Source: Nitrosarchaeum sp. | GTDB lineage: Archaea > Thermoproteota > Nitrososphaeria > Nitrososphaerales > Nitrosopumilaceae | DNA: 64,000 nt | Assembly: GCA_023265135.1 (NCBI GenBank) | Contig: JAHFUM010000001.1 | Span: forward strand, 437,632 to 501,631 | Direction of reading: 5' to 3' | The notes under the pieces: generated by a model | Told to the model about the DNA's origin: nothing | The model's database searches: none | The model's input: the letters and a program-made list of their open reading frames with translations, nothing else | Translations under genes and position numbers: made by a program | Shown: in pieces, positions 51,267 to 60,370 of the stretch | Position numbering within the stretch: position 1 is the first letter of the stretch | Layout of the letters: each line of letters begins with the position of its first letter

Positions 51267-51833
51267 GTGAATTCAAAAATCTTTGTTTTTGTGGCTGTTA
51301 TAGGATTAGCTGCAGCTTTAGGTATGATTCTTTTATCTGGGTCATCTTTTGTTAGTCCTATATCAGAAAAAGACGTCACTCAAAAAACACAACAAAAAGT
51401 TTCCCAAAAAACACAACCAATATCTGTCGAATTAGATAATGTTTCAATAATTGAAGTTACTAAGAGAGATGCTAGAATCGAAGTAACATTCAAACTTAAT
51501 AATCCTAATCCTAGCTCGGTAATTGTACAAGTCATGGATTATCAACTATTTGAAACTGGATATTCTAACGACAAACAAATTTCCGGCGGTCAAATTGGTA
51601 GTAGGCCAGAAGGAATGGTAGAGTTTGGTTCTGACTATTATACACTTCTTGGTAAAAACTCTATTCTCTTGACAGACAAAATAGTATTGAAAAATACCGG
51701 TAATACTCCAGAATTATGGTCAGCACTTGAAAACAATAATACAAAATGGCGAGTTAGTGGAACAGTTTTCTTTAATCAAAGCTCAATGACCAGTGGGCAA
51801 GAAAATGAAGTTCATTTTGACTTTACAAAATAG
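51267..51833 (+). CDS. Exported LEA14/WHy-like protein
   Basis: A 188-residue protein starting with GTG 51267. A hydrophobic signal/anchor (IFVFVAVIGLAAALGMILLS, residues 5-24) is followed by a Thr/Gln/Lys-rich linker with two KTQ repeats and then a LEA14/WHy-like beta sandwich: VELDNVSIIEVTKRDARIE, VTFKLNNPNPSSVIVQVMD, YQLFETGYSNDKQ. The FKLNNPNPS motif matches the two other LEA14-like proteins in the window (16560-17012, 22654-23148). Its upstream region now carries the mobile element. Confidence 0.78.
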   Translation: MNSKIFVFVAVIGLAAALGMILLSGSSFVSPISEKDVTQKTQQKVSQKTQPISVELDNVSIIEVTKRDARIEVTFKLNNPNPSSVIVQVMDYQLFETGYSNDKQISGGQIGSRPEGMVEFGSDYYTLLGKNSILLTDKIVLKNTGNTPELWSALENNNTKWRVSGTVFFNQSSMTSGQENEVHFDFTK

Positions 51834-51915
51834 ATAAAACAAAACAATTTGATTATAGTATCATAAAAATTAAAAATTATGATAATATGTTTTTAGAAAA
51901 AAAATATTGGCAAAA

Positions 51916-51923
51916 TTATAAAA
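51916..51923 (+). promoter_or_regulatory. Strong TATA box for the 36-aa membrane microprotein
   Basis: TTATAAAA, a near-consensus archaeal TATA box, 25-32 bases before the ATG at 51948. A transcript starting at the usual distance would have almost no 5' leader. With the terminator at 52061 it defines a very short monocistronic unit. Confidence 0.55.
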
Positions 51924-51947
51924 GCCCGTTAAGTGAATTTTTATCAA

Positions 51948-52058
51948 ATGGCAGAAGCAGGAATAGCAGCATATGGATCAGCAGTGGGAGTAGCAATTGC
52001 ACTTGCAGTTGTATGTTTTGCACTCCGTGGTAAAGGACATCCTGAACCACTAGATTAA
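51948..52058 (+). CDS. Single-pass membrane microprotein (36 aa)
   Basis: ATG 51948 to TAA 52056-52058 encodes 36 residues: a short N-terminus, a transmembrane helix (GSAVGVAIALAVVCFAL, about residues 10-26) and a basic-then-polar tail (RGKGHPEPLD). A strong TATA box upstream and a clean hairpin terminator just after the stop enclose it, and the sequence is less A+T-rich than the surroundings, suggesting a highly expressed real gene. It may be a small subunit of a membrane complex, but no partner can be named. Confidence 0.7.
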   Translation: MAEAGIAAYGSAVGVAIALAVVCFALRGKGHPEPLD

Positions 52059-52060
52059 TC

Positions 52061-52078
52061 AAAGGAAATTATTCCTTT
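52061..52078 (+). terminator. Hairpin terminator after the microprotein
   Basis: AAAGGAA-ATTA-TTCCTTT forms a perfect 7-bp stem with a 4-base loop, followed shortly by a T-rich run (52085-52089 and beyond). It starts 2 bases after the stop codon at 52058. Confidence 0.55.
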
Positions 52079-52098
52079 ACAAAATTTTTCCTTTATCT

Positions 52099-52746
52099 TT
52101 ACTTATCTTTGCTTAGACCTAGCATTTCAGATAATGAGACTTGTTTGGCATTTTTCTTTGTGATAAAGCATCTTTGATAATATTGACAATCTGTACAATC
52201 ATTAGAAGGCTCTAAAATTGGTGTTTTTTGTTCTTTAAGAAGTTCACTTAGGACTCTAACTCTCCTAATAACTTCTTCAAACATTTTTTTATCTCGCGTT
52301 AATGAAAAAATAGACTCATTCTTATCTCCAGTAATATAGACAATTATTCCATCTGTTTTATCATAAATCCACATACATGCATTAAGGTAAAGTAGATCAT
52401 TTGCTTGAGGTGTTTCTAGAATAGCATTGGCAGGTCTAAACAAAATAATTGAATCATCTGCAATCATATCTGCATGTCCTCTTAATTTGATATCATCAAT
52501 GGCAAATTCTTTTGGACTACTACTGTATTGCAATTTTCGAAGCAGGCCAGAAAGAAGATCATTGAAACCTCTTCTTTCAACTTCTTTAGAATCAACTCTA
52601 TCATAATAAGATCGTCTTAGGCATTGGACTGCTTCTTTTAGATGAATAGTTTTGATGTCCTTTACATCAATTTCAATTTCTAATTCTCTTCCAATAGAAT
52701 CTATTGCATTTTTTACTATATTTCGAAAATCTCTATCACCCATCAT
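52099..52746 (-). CDS. Cas4/RecB-like PD-(D/E)XK family protein, catalytic residues apparently lost
   Basis: A 215-residue protein with Cas4-like layout: an N-terminal Cys in LKEAVQCLRRSYYDRVD, the DIKLRGHADMI block where the catalytic Asp normally sits, and a C-terminal cysteine cluster CTDCQYYQRC that with the N-terminal Cys would hold a [4Fe-4S] cluster. The usual ExK strand is replaced by SIILFRPANAILE, so the Glu and Lys are missing. It may be a non-catalytic DNA-binding or structural member. It lies downstream of the ATP synthase subunit C gene on the same strand, without CRISPR genes nearby. Confidence 0.65.
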   Translation of the reverse strand: MMGDRDFRNIVKNAIDSIGRELEIEIDVKDIKTIHLKEAVQCLRRSYYDRVDSKEVERRGFNDLLSGLLRKLQYSSSPKEFAIDDIKLRGHADMIADDSIILFRPANAILETPQANDLLYLNACMWIYDKTDGIIVYITGDKNESIFSLTRDKKMFEEVIRRVRVLSELLKEQKTPILEPSNDCTDCQYYQRCFITKKNAKQVSLSEMLGLSKDK

Positions 52747-52778
52747 GATAAATCGTTTAACAAATCCATCCTTATAGA

Positions 52779-53015
52779 TTAACTCATAAAATTAGTCAGA
52801 AATTTTGAAATTTTACTTGAAAATATTAATATGACAAAATGTACTCCAAACCCTACAATTGAACTTATTATGATATTTCCTGTTATAAAATAAATTCCAA
52901 GGAATAATCCTAATGGAGGCAATGATAAAATCATAGCCAAAAATGTACTAATCCAAATTGTATTAGTCACAACCTCTGTAGAAATCTTAATTTTTTTCTT
53001 TGAAAATCTGATCAT
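52779..53015 (-). CDS. Two-helix membrane protein (78 aa)
   Basis: A 78-residue protein with a basic N-terminus (RFSKKKIKIS) and two hydrophobic segments: about 20-44 (TIWISTFLAMILSLPPLGLF) and 48-68 (IIISSIVGFGVHFVILIF). It resembles no ATP synthase subunit I recognise; the proteolipid K would have a conserved Glu in a helix, which is absent here. It lies between subunit C and the Cas4-like gene, 10 bases after subunit C, so it is part of that transcript. Confidence 0.7.
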   Translation of the reverse strand: MIRFSKKKIKISTEVVTNTIWISTFLAMILSLPPLGLFLGIYFITGNIIISSIVGFGVHFVILIFSSKISKFLTNFMS

Positions 53016-53025
53016 TTTTAGAATT

Positions 53026-54063
53026 TTATATTTCTGCCAGAATTAACTTTGACATAGTGATTTCAGTAGGTATTTTTTGTTCAACTGCGAATGCGATAGC
53101 TGCCAAATTTCTGACTTCAAATGCAGTTAGTTTAGTAATTCCAACAATTGTTGCAAAACTAAACATTTTCGTGAAAGATCTTAATGCTGTTTGGTAAATT
53201 GCCATTTCAAAAGATCTTTCAAATTCAGCAATCGCAGCTAATTCATTTTCAATCTGAGGAATCAAATTTTTGTATTTAGTATTAGATAACTCATTGAATG
53301 CATCTCTTATTGTTGCAGCAGTTATCATTCTTCCAAGTAGTTCTTTTGCAGTTGGAGTTTGAGGAACAATCAAATCTTGAATTTGATCTTCTTGTAATCC
53401 CCAAAACTTTCCTCTAATCACACTTAAAATATTGTAAAAATCTACATCCATTCCAACCAACTTCGTTGCATCTTTATCTGCATAATTTTTCATAGCACTA
53501 GCTAAATGTTGAATTAAAATTTTATCAAAATATGTATCAAAAATTTGTATATTTTTCTTATCACTGTATAATGTTACAGCCTTTACAATTTCTTCACTAA
53601 ATTCTACTGAATTTAAGCTTGAAACTGCTTCTTCAAGATCTTTTGCCACTAATGCTTTAATGACAATATCTCTTTGTTTAATTAATTCCTCGGCATGAAG
53701 ATTTATGTGAGATTCAATTTCTTCTTGGGATTTTCCTAATGCTTTACCTTTTAGAATTGATTTCAAATTAGAAACAATAAATTTCATATAATATGCATCT
53801 AAAACTCCAGAATTTCCTACTGATTTTGCAATGGAATAATGTATATCTGCTAGATGATTTCTTAAAGCCGATTCAATACCCTGTGATGTATATGGTCTTT
53901 GTACATCTGCTACAGAATCAGCATAAATTGTATTTTTTATTCTAGTCATTAATTCATCAAGATCCCTTGATTCTGCTAGTATTTGAAAATCAGATCTTTT
54001 TAATAATTTACCTCGTTTACTATATGATTTTACAGAGGCATAGACATTTTTTGATCCACCCAT
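53026..54063 (-). CDS. atpC: A-type ATP synthase subunit C
   Basis: A 345-residue subunit C (V-type subunit d homologue), which links the central stalk to the membrane rotor. The family pattern is helical throughout with repeated KxxxxxAR-like motifs: NVYASVKSYSKRGKLLKRSD, ADIHYSIAKSVGNSGVLDAY, YMKFIVSNLKSILKGKALGK, and ILSVIRGKFWGLQEDQIQDL. It is separated from the other ATP synthase genes (57.5-64 kb) by the ammonium transporter, whereas in many archaea it lies in the same operon. Confidence 0.87.
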   Translation of the reverse strand: MGGSKNVYASVKSYSKRGKLLKRSDFQILAESRDLDELMTRIKNTIYADSVADVQRPYTSQGIESALRNHLADIHYSIAKSVGNSGVLDAYYMKFIVSNLKSILKGKALGKSQEEIESHINLHAEELIKQRDIVIKALVAKDLEEAVSSLNSVEFSEEIVKAVTLYSDKKNIQIFDTYFDKILIQHLASAMKNYADKDATKLVGMDVDFYNILSVIRGKFWGLQEDQIQDLIVPQTPTAKELLGRMITAATIRDAFNELSNTKYKNLIPQIENELAAIAEFERSFEMAIYQTALRSFTKMFSFATIVGITKLTAFEVRNLAAIAFAVEQKIPTEITMSKLILAEI

Positions 54064-54126
54064 TTAGATAAATCTCAACAGATAACCGATTTTAATGTTT
54101 GGTGCTCTCTCCTAAAAACATGATTT

Positions 54127-54792
54127 TTAAGTAATCTCATTAAGAAATCTCATGGCTTCATCTTTATCTTGCTTTGATAATTTTAAAAAAGCCTCTAAAA
54201 TCTCCTTCTGAATTATCAAAGACTCATCAGAAATATCCTTAAGCTTTGAGAGATCAAATGGAAGTAAATCTTTAATTTTATTATTACAAAATGCTTTTAC
54301 ATATTTTTGAAAAATTGAATATGTAAAATTCGGACTAGTATCTGATAAATTTATAATGATTCTTTCATATTCTTTTTCCTTTGAATCTGATTGTGAAAAA
54401 AATTCTTTAAGTAGTTTCTCTCTATCTTTAACCTCATTAATGGACAACGCAACTAAAACCCCTTTTTTTGTCAAACGATAATATGGAATTCCTTTTTCTT
54501 GAAGTGCTTTAGGACCACGTCTCAAAGGTAATCTTCCACCTTCTACAGCAATTTCTAAAGGAATCAAAATTTCATCTAAATCTCGAAAAATTCCAGAATA
54601 GATATTTTTCCATGCAATGCCGTGAACTTTAGCAATTCTCTGAGAAATTCCGGTTCTTGTTCTTTCAGTAGGATTAGCATTACTTGCCAATATTGCAATA
54701 ATTGCTCGTTGTCTGTTGGCCTCTCCTGTAAGTTCTCCTTTAATCTTAAATGTATCAAAAATGGATAATTGAGTAAATGTTTTTGTCTTCAT
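54127..54792 (-). CDS. Hypothetical protein with N-terminal winged-helix-like domain (221 aa)
   Basis: A 221-residue cytoplasmic protein. Residues about 20-125 look like a winged helix regulator: RAIIAILASNANPTERTRTG, ISQRIAKVHGIAWKNIYSGI, then IPYYRLTKKGVLVALSINEV. The C-terminal half is helical and charged. It stands alone between ATP synthase subunit C and the ammonium transporter, divergent from the latter across about 125 bases. Ammonium-linked regulation is an idea only, from position. Confidence 0.7.
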   Translation of the reverse strand: MKTKTFTQLSIFDTFKIKGELTGEANRQRAIIAILASNANPTERTRTGISQRIAKVHGIAWKNIYSGIFRDLDEILIPLEIAVEGGRLPLRRGPKALQEKGIPYYRLTKKGVLVALSINEVKDREKLLKEFFSQSDSKEKEYERIIINLSDTSPNFTYSIFQKYVKAFCNNKIKDLLPFDLSKLKDISDESLIIQKEILEAFLKLSKQDKDEAMRFLNEIT

Positions 54793-54890
54793 TTAATCAC
54801 CATAAACATAATTTTCATTTTCTATGATATTATCAGAATAAACTAAAATATAATAATTTACATTTTTACAAGTTTTTACACCTTCAACCC

Positions 54891-54898
54891 TTAAATAA
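54891..54898 (+). promoter_or_regulatory. TATA box of the ammonium transporter gene
   Basis: TTAAATAA lies 22-29 bases before ATG 54920, the expected position for a leaderless archaeal transcript. A+T-rich tracts upstream (54840-54880) could hold BRE or regulator sites. Confidence 0.5.
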
Positions 54899-54919
54899 TT
54901 TTCCATTTCGATAAAATTA

Positions 54920-56464
54920 ATGAATTTTAGAAATCGCAAGTATGCTCTATTACTTGTGATCACAGTAGCCATTACAGCAACAAGTGCAATGTCACAGGCA
55001 TTTGCACAGAGTGTTAATGATGGTATGGATGGACATGTTAAAGGAACAAGTGGAATTTACACTGGTAATCCTAACGAATGTTGGTACAAAGATGCCGATG
55101 GCAAAATGTTAGCCTGTAAAATTGATACAGGTGCTTCTGCATGGATGCTCTCAGCTACTTCTTTGGTACTTCTCATGACACCTGGAGTCGGGTTCTTTTA
55201 TGGCGGTTTAGCCAGATCAAAGAACGTCGTAAACGTACTTGGTATGACCATAATAGTTATGGGTCTGATCTCAGTACAATGGGTTCTATGGGGATACTCT
55301 CTAGCATTTGGTCCAATTGATAATGACGCAAATAAATTCATGGGATCTCTCGAGTATGTTGGATTCAATGAAGTTTCACCTTGGGCTCCATTAGGACACC
55401 CAACTGCGTGTTCTGATACAAGATATACGGCGGCACCAGGTGAAGTATGTAGCGACAATTGGACAGGAGGAGTTCCACATCAGTTATTTGCAATGTTTCA
55501 AGCAACATTCGCAATTATTACACCAGCACTAATCATTGGTGGAATAATTGATAGAATAAAGTTCAGTGCCTTAATAATATTCATACTCCTATGGGCTACC
55601 TTCGTTTATGATCCAGTTGCACACTGGGTTTGGGGCGGTGGTTATATTGGAGGAGGCGCAATAGATCTTAATCCTGATCTATCTCCATCATTCGGATTAG
55701 ACTTTGCTGGTGGTACTGTAGTACACATTACTTCTGGATTCTCTGCATTAGCAGGTGCTTTAGTCCTTGGCAGAAGACTTGGATATGGTAAGGTACCTAT
55801 GGAACCACATAACATACCAATGGTAATACTAGGAGCAAGTTTGCTATGGTTTGGATGGTTTGGTTTTAACGCAGGAAGTGAAGTAGGTGTTGACGGCGTT
55901 ACTGTAAGTGCATGGACAGTTACAAATACCGCAACAGGCATGGCTGCCCTCACATGGGTCTTGATGTCATGGGCACATACAGGAAAACCAAGCATTGTTG
56001 GAGCTGCATCAGGTGCAGTAGCAGGATTGGTGGCAATCACTCCGGCTTCAGGTTTTGTTGGTCCAATGGCTTCGATTATAATCGGTATTGCATGTGGAAC
56101 AATTTGTTATGGATGTGTAGCATTCAAGAACGCACGCAAATGGGACGACGCATTAGATGTATGGGGAGTACACGGAATGGGTGGTCTTACAGGTGCAATT
56201 TTGACTGGTACATTAGCTAGTCCACACATCTGGGATAGTGATGTTGGTATTGGTGCATGGACTGGAACTCCAGAAGGAATGGAACAACAAGCAATTAACA
56301 TCATTGGTGCAGCTATATCAGTAGGCTATGCATTTGGTGTCACCATTGTAATCCTCAAAATAATGGATGTCGTTTGGCCTGGCGGAATCAGAGTCACTCC
56401 TAAAGAAGAGGAGATTGGTATTGATTTAGCACAGCACGGAGAAAGAGCATACGTTAACGAATAA
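54920..56464 (+). CDS. amt: Ammonium transporter (Amt/Rh family)
   Basis: A 514-residue Amt protein importing ammonium, the energy and nitrogen source of this organism. An N-terminal signal-like helix (LLVITVAITATSAMSQAFA, residues 10-28) and a short extracytoplasmic region with two Cys (NECWYKDADGKMLACKID) precede 11 helices. The core has GLDFAGGTVVHITSG with the first pore His and the binding Asp, and VWGVHGMGGLTGAI with the second His. Codon use is less A+T-biased than neighbours, as in highly expressed genes. A hairpin terminator follows at once. Confidence 0.95.
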   Translation: MNFRNRKYALLLVITVAITATSAMSQAFAQSVNDGMDGHVKGTSGIYTGNPNECWYKDADGKMLACKIDTGASAWMLSATSLVLLMTPGVGFFYGGLARSKNVVNVLGMTIIVMGLISVQWVLWGYSLAFGPIDNDANKFMGSLEYVGFNEVSPWAPLGHPTACSDTRYTAAPGEVCSDNWTGGVPHQLFAMFQATFAIITPALIIGGIIDRIKFSALIIFILLWATFVYDPVAHWVWGGGYIGGGAIDLNPDLSPSFGLDFAGGTVVHITSGFSALAGALVLGRRLGYGKVPMEPHNIPMVILGASLLWFGWFGFNAGSEVGVDGVTVSAWTVTNTATGMAALTWVLMSWAHTGKPSIVGAASGAVAGLVAITPASGFVGPMASIIIGIACGTICYGCVAFKNARKWDDALDVWGVHGMGGLTGAILTGTLASPHIWDSDVGIGAWTGTPEGMEQQAINIIGAAISVGYAFGVTIVILKIMDVVWPGGIRVTPKEEEIGIDLAQHGERAYVNE

Positions 56465-56487
56465 GGAAAAATTCCTTTTTCTTTTTA
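56463..56487 (+). terminator. Terminator of the ammonium transporter gene
   Basis: AAGGAA-AAA-TTCCTT forms a 6-bp stem directly at the stop codon, followed by TTTCTTTTT, a hairpin plus T-run. In archaea the T-run alone may suffice. Confidence 0.55.
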
Positions 56488-56526
56488 TTATTCAAACCAA
56501 ATAGATTTACATTTGTTGCATTTAAT

Positions 56527-57312
56527 TTGATTATGATAATTTCTACAACAAACCTCAATTCAATTCTTAATAGTTCAAATATTGTAATAATTGATACACG
56601 TTCTTTCAAGGAATACTCAGAAGGTCATATTCCCAGAGCTGTAAATTTAGATCTGTTTGCATTTCATTGGATTGATACTACTAAAGAAGGAATTGAAAAT
56701 TTTAATAAACAAACTGAAATGCTTTTTTCATTTGCTGGAATTACTTCTGAAAAAAAAGTTATATTTTATGACGACATCTCTGGCATGCTAGCTGCAAGAG
56801 GTGTCTGGATGCTCATGTATTTTTCACATCCAGATGTATCTATATTAGATGGAGGAATAAAAAAATGGAAACAAGAAAAACTTCAACTGGAAACAAAACC
56901 AAATGGATTCATACCAACCAAATTTTCTGGAAAAATTAATCCAGACATTATTTCTGGATTTGAATATCTAAATATTAATCTCAATCATCTCAAAATACTT
57001 GATGCAAGATCACAAGGGGAATTCAATGGAAGTATAATTAGAGCAGCTCAAACAGGACATATTCCAAACGCTATAAACATAGATTGGACTCTTAATCTGA
57101 ATGAAGATGGGACTTTTAAAAATGATGAAGAATTATCAAAATTATATGGCATCCCAAAAAACTCAGAAATTGTAACTTATTGTCAAGGAGCGTATCGTGC
57201 AGCTAATACGTTTCTTGTATTAAAAAAACTTGGTTTTACAAATGTTCGTGTCTATCTAGGTTCATGGGGAGAATGGGGAAATAAATTAGATCTACCCATA
57301 GAAAACAATTAA
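56527..57312 (+). CDS. Sulfurtransferase with two rhodanese domains (thiosulfate/3-mercaptopyruvate type)
   Basis: A 261-residue tandem rhodanese. The N-terminal domain (IVIIDTRSFKEYSEGHIPRA) lacks the cysteine and is structural; the C-terminal domain has the active Cys219 in VTYCQGAYRAANTFLVLKK, after ILDARSQGEFNG and AAQTGHIPNAINIDW. The CQGAYR loop suits thiosulfate or mercaptopyruvate sulfurtransferases. It transfers sulfane sulfur to cyanide or a thiol acceptor. Starts at ATG 56533 or 56527. Confidence 0.9.
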   Translation: MIMIISTTNLNSILNSSNIVIIDTRSFKEYSEGHIPRAVNLDLFAFHWIDTTKEGIENFNKQTEMLFSFAGITSEKKVIFYDDISGMLAARGVWMLMYFSHPDVSILDGGIKKWKQEKLQLETKPNGFIPTKFSGKINPDIISGFEYLNINLNHLKILDARSQGEFNGSIIRAAQTGHIPNAINIDWTLNLNEDGTFKNDEELSKLYGIPKNSEIVTYCQGAYRAANTFLVLKKLGFTNVRVYLGSWGEWGNKLDLPIENN

Positions 57313-57364
57313 TTTTATATTTCAAACTATGGTTAGATTTTTTGATTTCATAAAACTAGAAAAA

Positions 57365-57451
57365 CTAAGAACTGATTTTTATTATAGCAAAAATAGCAAA
57401 TCCAAGCATAATAAGCGCTGGAACAAGTGTTATAACAAATTCTTTCGACAT
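57365..57451 (-). CDS. Small single-pass membrane microprotein (28 aa)
   Basis: ATG 57451 to TAG 57365 encodes 28 residues, MSKEFVITLVPALIMLGFAI and a short IKISS tail, mostly one transmembrane helix. There is no strong supporting promoter or paralogue, so translation is uncertain, but the sequence is a regular membrane helix in the correct orientation ahead of no other gene. It lies in the 219-base space between the sulfurtransferase and ATP synthase subunit I. Confidence 0.35.
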   Translation of the reverse strand: MSKEFVITLVPALIMLGFAIFAIIKISS

Positions 57452-57531
57452 ATTCGGTCTAATTTACACTTAGTATTATTTGTTAACTTCTAATGTTTTT
57501 CTTAATGATTTTATTCGTTTAGAAAATTTCG

Positions 57532-59625
57532 TTATTTTTTATTTTTCCACGAAAATGAATTATAGACCATCTCTGGAACCAGTTGTTTGAATGACTGTGC
57601 ACCTCCATAATACCATTTTGTAAAGAATTCATAAAGGTGAAGTCTAAGTGACTGAATGTAAACAATCAAACCTTCGATCATCATAATTCCTATTTGTCCA
57701 CCAACAATAAGTACAAGTGCGGTTGGGGAATTTAATCCACCCAAGGATTCATAGGCTTTGTTAACAGTAAGTAATAATGCTGCATGAACTAATAGCATAA
57801 TTCCTATTCGAGCATAACTGATAGTATGTGCCAAACATTCAATTGATTTTCCAAGGAAAACTTCCATAATCACACTTACTATATCTCCCCCAGCATCTGG
57901 GTGTTTTTTATTATGTTTTAATCCACCAACTATCATCATCGCCATAGATGCAATTATAACAATCACTGCAATTCTAACAACCAACCAAACAACTGCCCAA
58001 TCTCCAACAATTACAGAAATCCATGGAACCGCCTCTGTATGAATTTTAGAATACATATTCATGACATCATATCCAGAACCTATTGCACCCATCATCACTG
58101 CAAACACACCTAACCACATGAATAAATTAGGAATTGCTTCAAAAATCATTGCGTCTTTGTCATGTGTTCTCCAATAATTATGAATACGTAGAATGAAAGC
58201 CCATCCTAAATGAATAACTCCTAAGAAAATTGACACTTTAAGAATCATAATTACTTGTTCAAATGTTAGTTCTGAAACACTGATAGCCCCAATCAACCAA
58301 TCAATTGAATGAAGTGGACCTCCTTCACGCAATAAGGATTCAAATACTGCAAAGTGTTCTAAATGAAAACCAAATGCTTCACCTTGAAAAACTCCCGCAA
58401 ACGCACCAGCACCACCAGATATAGCCAACAACATTCCCCATCTTGAAAGATTTCCCTGACCTTTGAACTTGAATAAGAGACCTAATCCCATTAGTAACAA
58501 CCCATGACCTAAATCTGCAAACATTAATCCATAAAAGATAGGCCACATAAGTGCAATCATCCATGTTGGATCAAATTCTCCTCGTTTAGGAATTCCTTGA
58601 CTATCAGTAATTACTTCAAATGTCTTAACCCATCTAGGATTATCTAAATGAACAGGCGGTTCTGTAGAAATTTCTTGAACTTCTTCAGTTATTGATGTCC
58701 ACTGGTTAGTTATTTGTTTGAATTTTTTTTCCATTTTTTTTGGAATAAATCCTTGTATAACTGCAAAATTTTTAGTACCTCCTGGCTTACGTAATGTTTC
58801 AAGAACTTCTTTTGCTACAAATGCATTTTCATGAAGTGCAAGAATTTCACCACGAATTTTATTTGTGATGGCAGAAATTTCTTTTGAAATTGATTTCTGT
58901 TTATCTGAAAGCTCTTTTATTTTTGATTCTGCCAAAGAATTTGCTTCACTTGGAATTTGTGGAAATTCTTTAGGAATACTAAAAGGATTATAATTAAGAG
59001 CTCGCATTACTTTGAGAATTTTAGCTGAATCATCTGAATCAGATATTATTATAATAGCTAATTTCTCTTTTGATTCTAAATCATACTTAAAAATTGGTAT
59101 GTTCTCTAATAGTCGTTCAATTTCACCATAATCAGAAGAATCAATAACAAATAGATTAGTATAAAAATGATTCATTAATCCAAAATTATTTAGATCTATT
59201 TTCAACTTGTTTGCAACTTTTAATGTCTCCTTTAACGTTCTGTATTCTTCTAAAGAGTGATCAATATCTGCACTTTCTTTCAACATTTTTGCTGCTTTAC
59301 TAATTATGTCTGGAGTTTTCTCCAGATCTGTAATCATATTCTCAATTTCATCAATCGCATATTTTTTCTTTTTAAATACTGTACCTTTGAAAAGGATCTC
59401 CATTATTCCTACCCGTAAAGGAATTTTCAATCCTTTAATTATTTCTTCAATGAATTGATGAACTTTTTGTGCTCTAAGAAGAAGATCATCAACTTCAGGA
59501 GTCATAGCTTCATTTTCCATATCCAATTTATGAAACCACTCAAATTCCGCAAGACGTGATATAGCTTTTGGCGATTCAGTTCTTGGAAGTATAACACTAC
59601 CAATTAGAAGTTCTGAAACAGTCAC
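57532..59625 (-). CDS. atpI: A-type ATP synthase subunit I
   Basis: A 697-residue membrane subunit a/I, which forms the ion half-channels next to the proteolipid ring. The N-terminal 340 residues are a cytoplasmic coiled-coil region (KIKELSDKQKSISKEISAIT); the C-terminal part has about seven helices, for example LMWPIFYGLMFADLGHGLL, and the conserved arginine-containing CLAHTISYARIGIMLLVHA. Divergent from E-A-B-D across about 145 bases, in the common thaumarchaeal order. Confidence 0.93.
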   Translation of the reverse strand: MTVSELLIGSVILPRTESPKAISRLAEFEWFHKLDMENEAMTPEVDDLLLRAQKVHQFIEEIIKGLKIPLRVGIMEILFKGTVFKKKKYAIDEIENMITDLEKTPDIISKAAKMLKESADIDHSLEEYRTLKETLKVANKLKIDLNNFGLMNHFYTNLFVIDSSDYGEIERLLENIPIFKYDLESKEKLAIIIISDSDDSAKILKVMRALNYNPFSIPKEFPQIPSEANSLAESKIKELSDKQKSISKEISAITNKIRGEILALHENAFVAKEVLETLRKPGGTKNFAVIQGFIPKKMEKKFKQITNQWTSITEEVQEISTEPPVHLDNPRWVKTFEVITDSQGIPKRGEFDPTWMIALMWPIFYGLMFADLGHGLLLMGLGLLFKFKGQGNLSRWGMLLAISGGAGAFAGVFQGEAFGFHLEHFAVFESLLREGGPLHSIDWLIGAISVSELTFEQVIMILKVSIFLGVIHLGWAFILRIHNYWRTHDKDAMIFEAIPNLFMWLGVFAVMMGAIGSGYDVMNMYSKIHTEAVPWISVIVGDWAVVWLVVRIAVIVIIASMAMMIVGGLKHNKKHPDAGGDIVSVIMEVFLGKSIECLAHTISYARIGIMLLVHAALLLTVNKAYESLGGLNSPTALVLIVGGQIGIMMIEGLIVYIQSLRLHLYEFFTKWYYGGAQSFKQLVPEMVYNSFSWKNKK

Positions 59626-59769
59626 AGTTTCTAGACTATTGCTACATTTTAATATCTTTCTACATTAAATCAATAAATCAAATAAATATTTTTGAATTAA
59701 TGCTATATTAAACAAGATAAATATTTCATTAACTTCACAACATTAAAATCTGTAATTAATTTACGGCTC

Positions 59770-60369
59770 ATGTTGAGTGACTCTTTATTAGCTAAATCTA
59801 TTGATAAAATTCTAGAAAAAACAGAAAAAGAAATTCTCATAAACCTAGAAAATTCATTTTCCACCGCTAAACAAACACTAGATGATTCAATTCCCAAACT
59901 TGAACAAGAATTTGAAAAAATTATTTCAGATGGTAAAAAAGAGGCAGAAAAGATCGAAAAACAGATTATTGGGAGTTCTGACCTTGAGGTAAGAAATAAA
60001 CAACTTTTAGCATTAGAAATGGCAATAGGTGAAGTTTTCACAAAGGCACTCGATCAAATTGCAAATACAAAGCATAATGAAGATTATTCTAATTTAATAA
60101 AAACTCTATTGGATGAATCTACTAAAATTTTAGGTACGACTAAAGTGATAGTTTATACAAATTCCAAAGATAAAGACCTCGTACAATCTTTATTATCTAA
60201 ATACACTGGCGCCGAATTATCTTCTCAATCAATTAATTGTCTAGGTGGTGTTATAGTAAAATCAAAAGATGGTGCAATGAAATTTGACAATACTATTGAT
60301 GCCAGAATTCAACGTTTGAAGCCTTTAATAAGGAAACAAATTTCATCAAAATTCGGGGTAGGTAATTGA
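59770..60369 (+). CDS. atpE: A-type ATP synthase subunit E
   Basis: A 199-residue peripheral-stalk subunit. The long N-terminal helix ([20 protein letters not shown], then [20 protein letters not shown]) and the C-terminal alpha-beta domain ([40 protein letters not shown]) are typical of archaeal AtpE. First gene of the forward cluster; subunit A follows after 1 base. The ATG at 59770 fits the family length. Confidence 0.85.
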   Translation: MLSDSLLAKSIDKILEKTEKEILINLENSFSTAKQTLDDSIPKLEQEFEKIISDGKKEAEKIEKQIIGSSDLEVRNKQLLALEMAIGEVFTKALDQIANTKHNEDYSNLIKTLLDESTKILGTTKVIVYTNSKDKDLVQSLLSKYTGAELSSQSINCLGGVIVKSKDGAMKFDNTIDARIQRLKPLIRKQISSKFGVGN

Positions 60370-60370
60370 T

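Noticed and set aside
52779-53015. ATP synthase proteolipid (K) subunit
   Set aside because: Two helices and position fit, but the conserved ion-binding carboxylate in the helices is missing and the sequence does not resemble the c-ring subunit.
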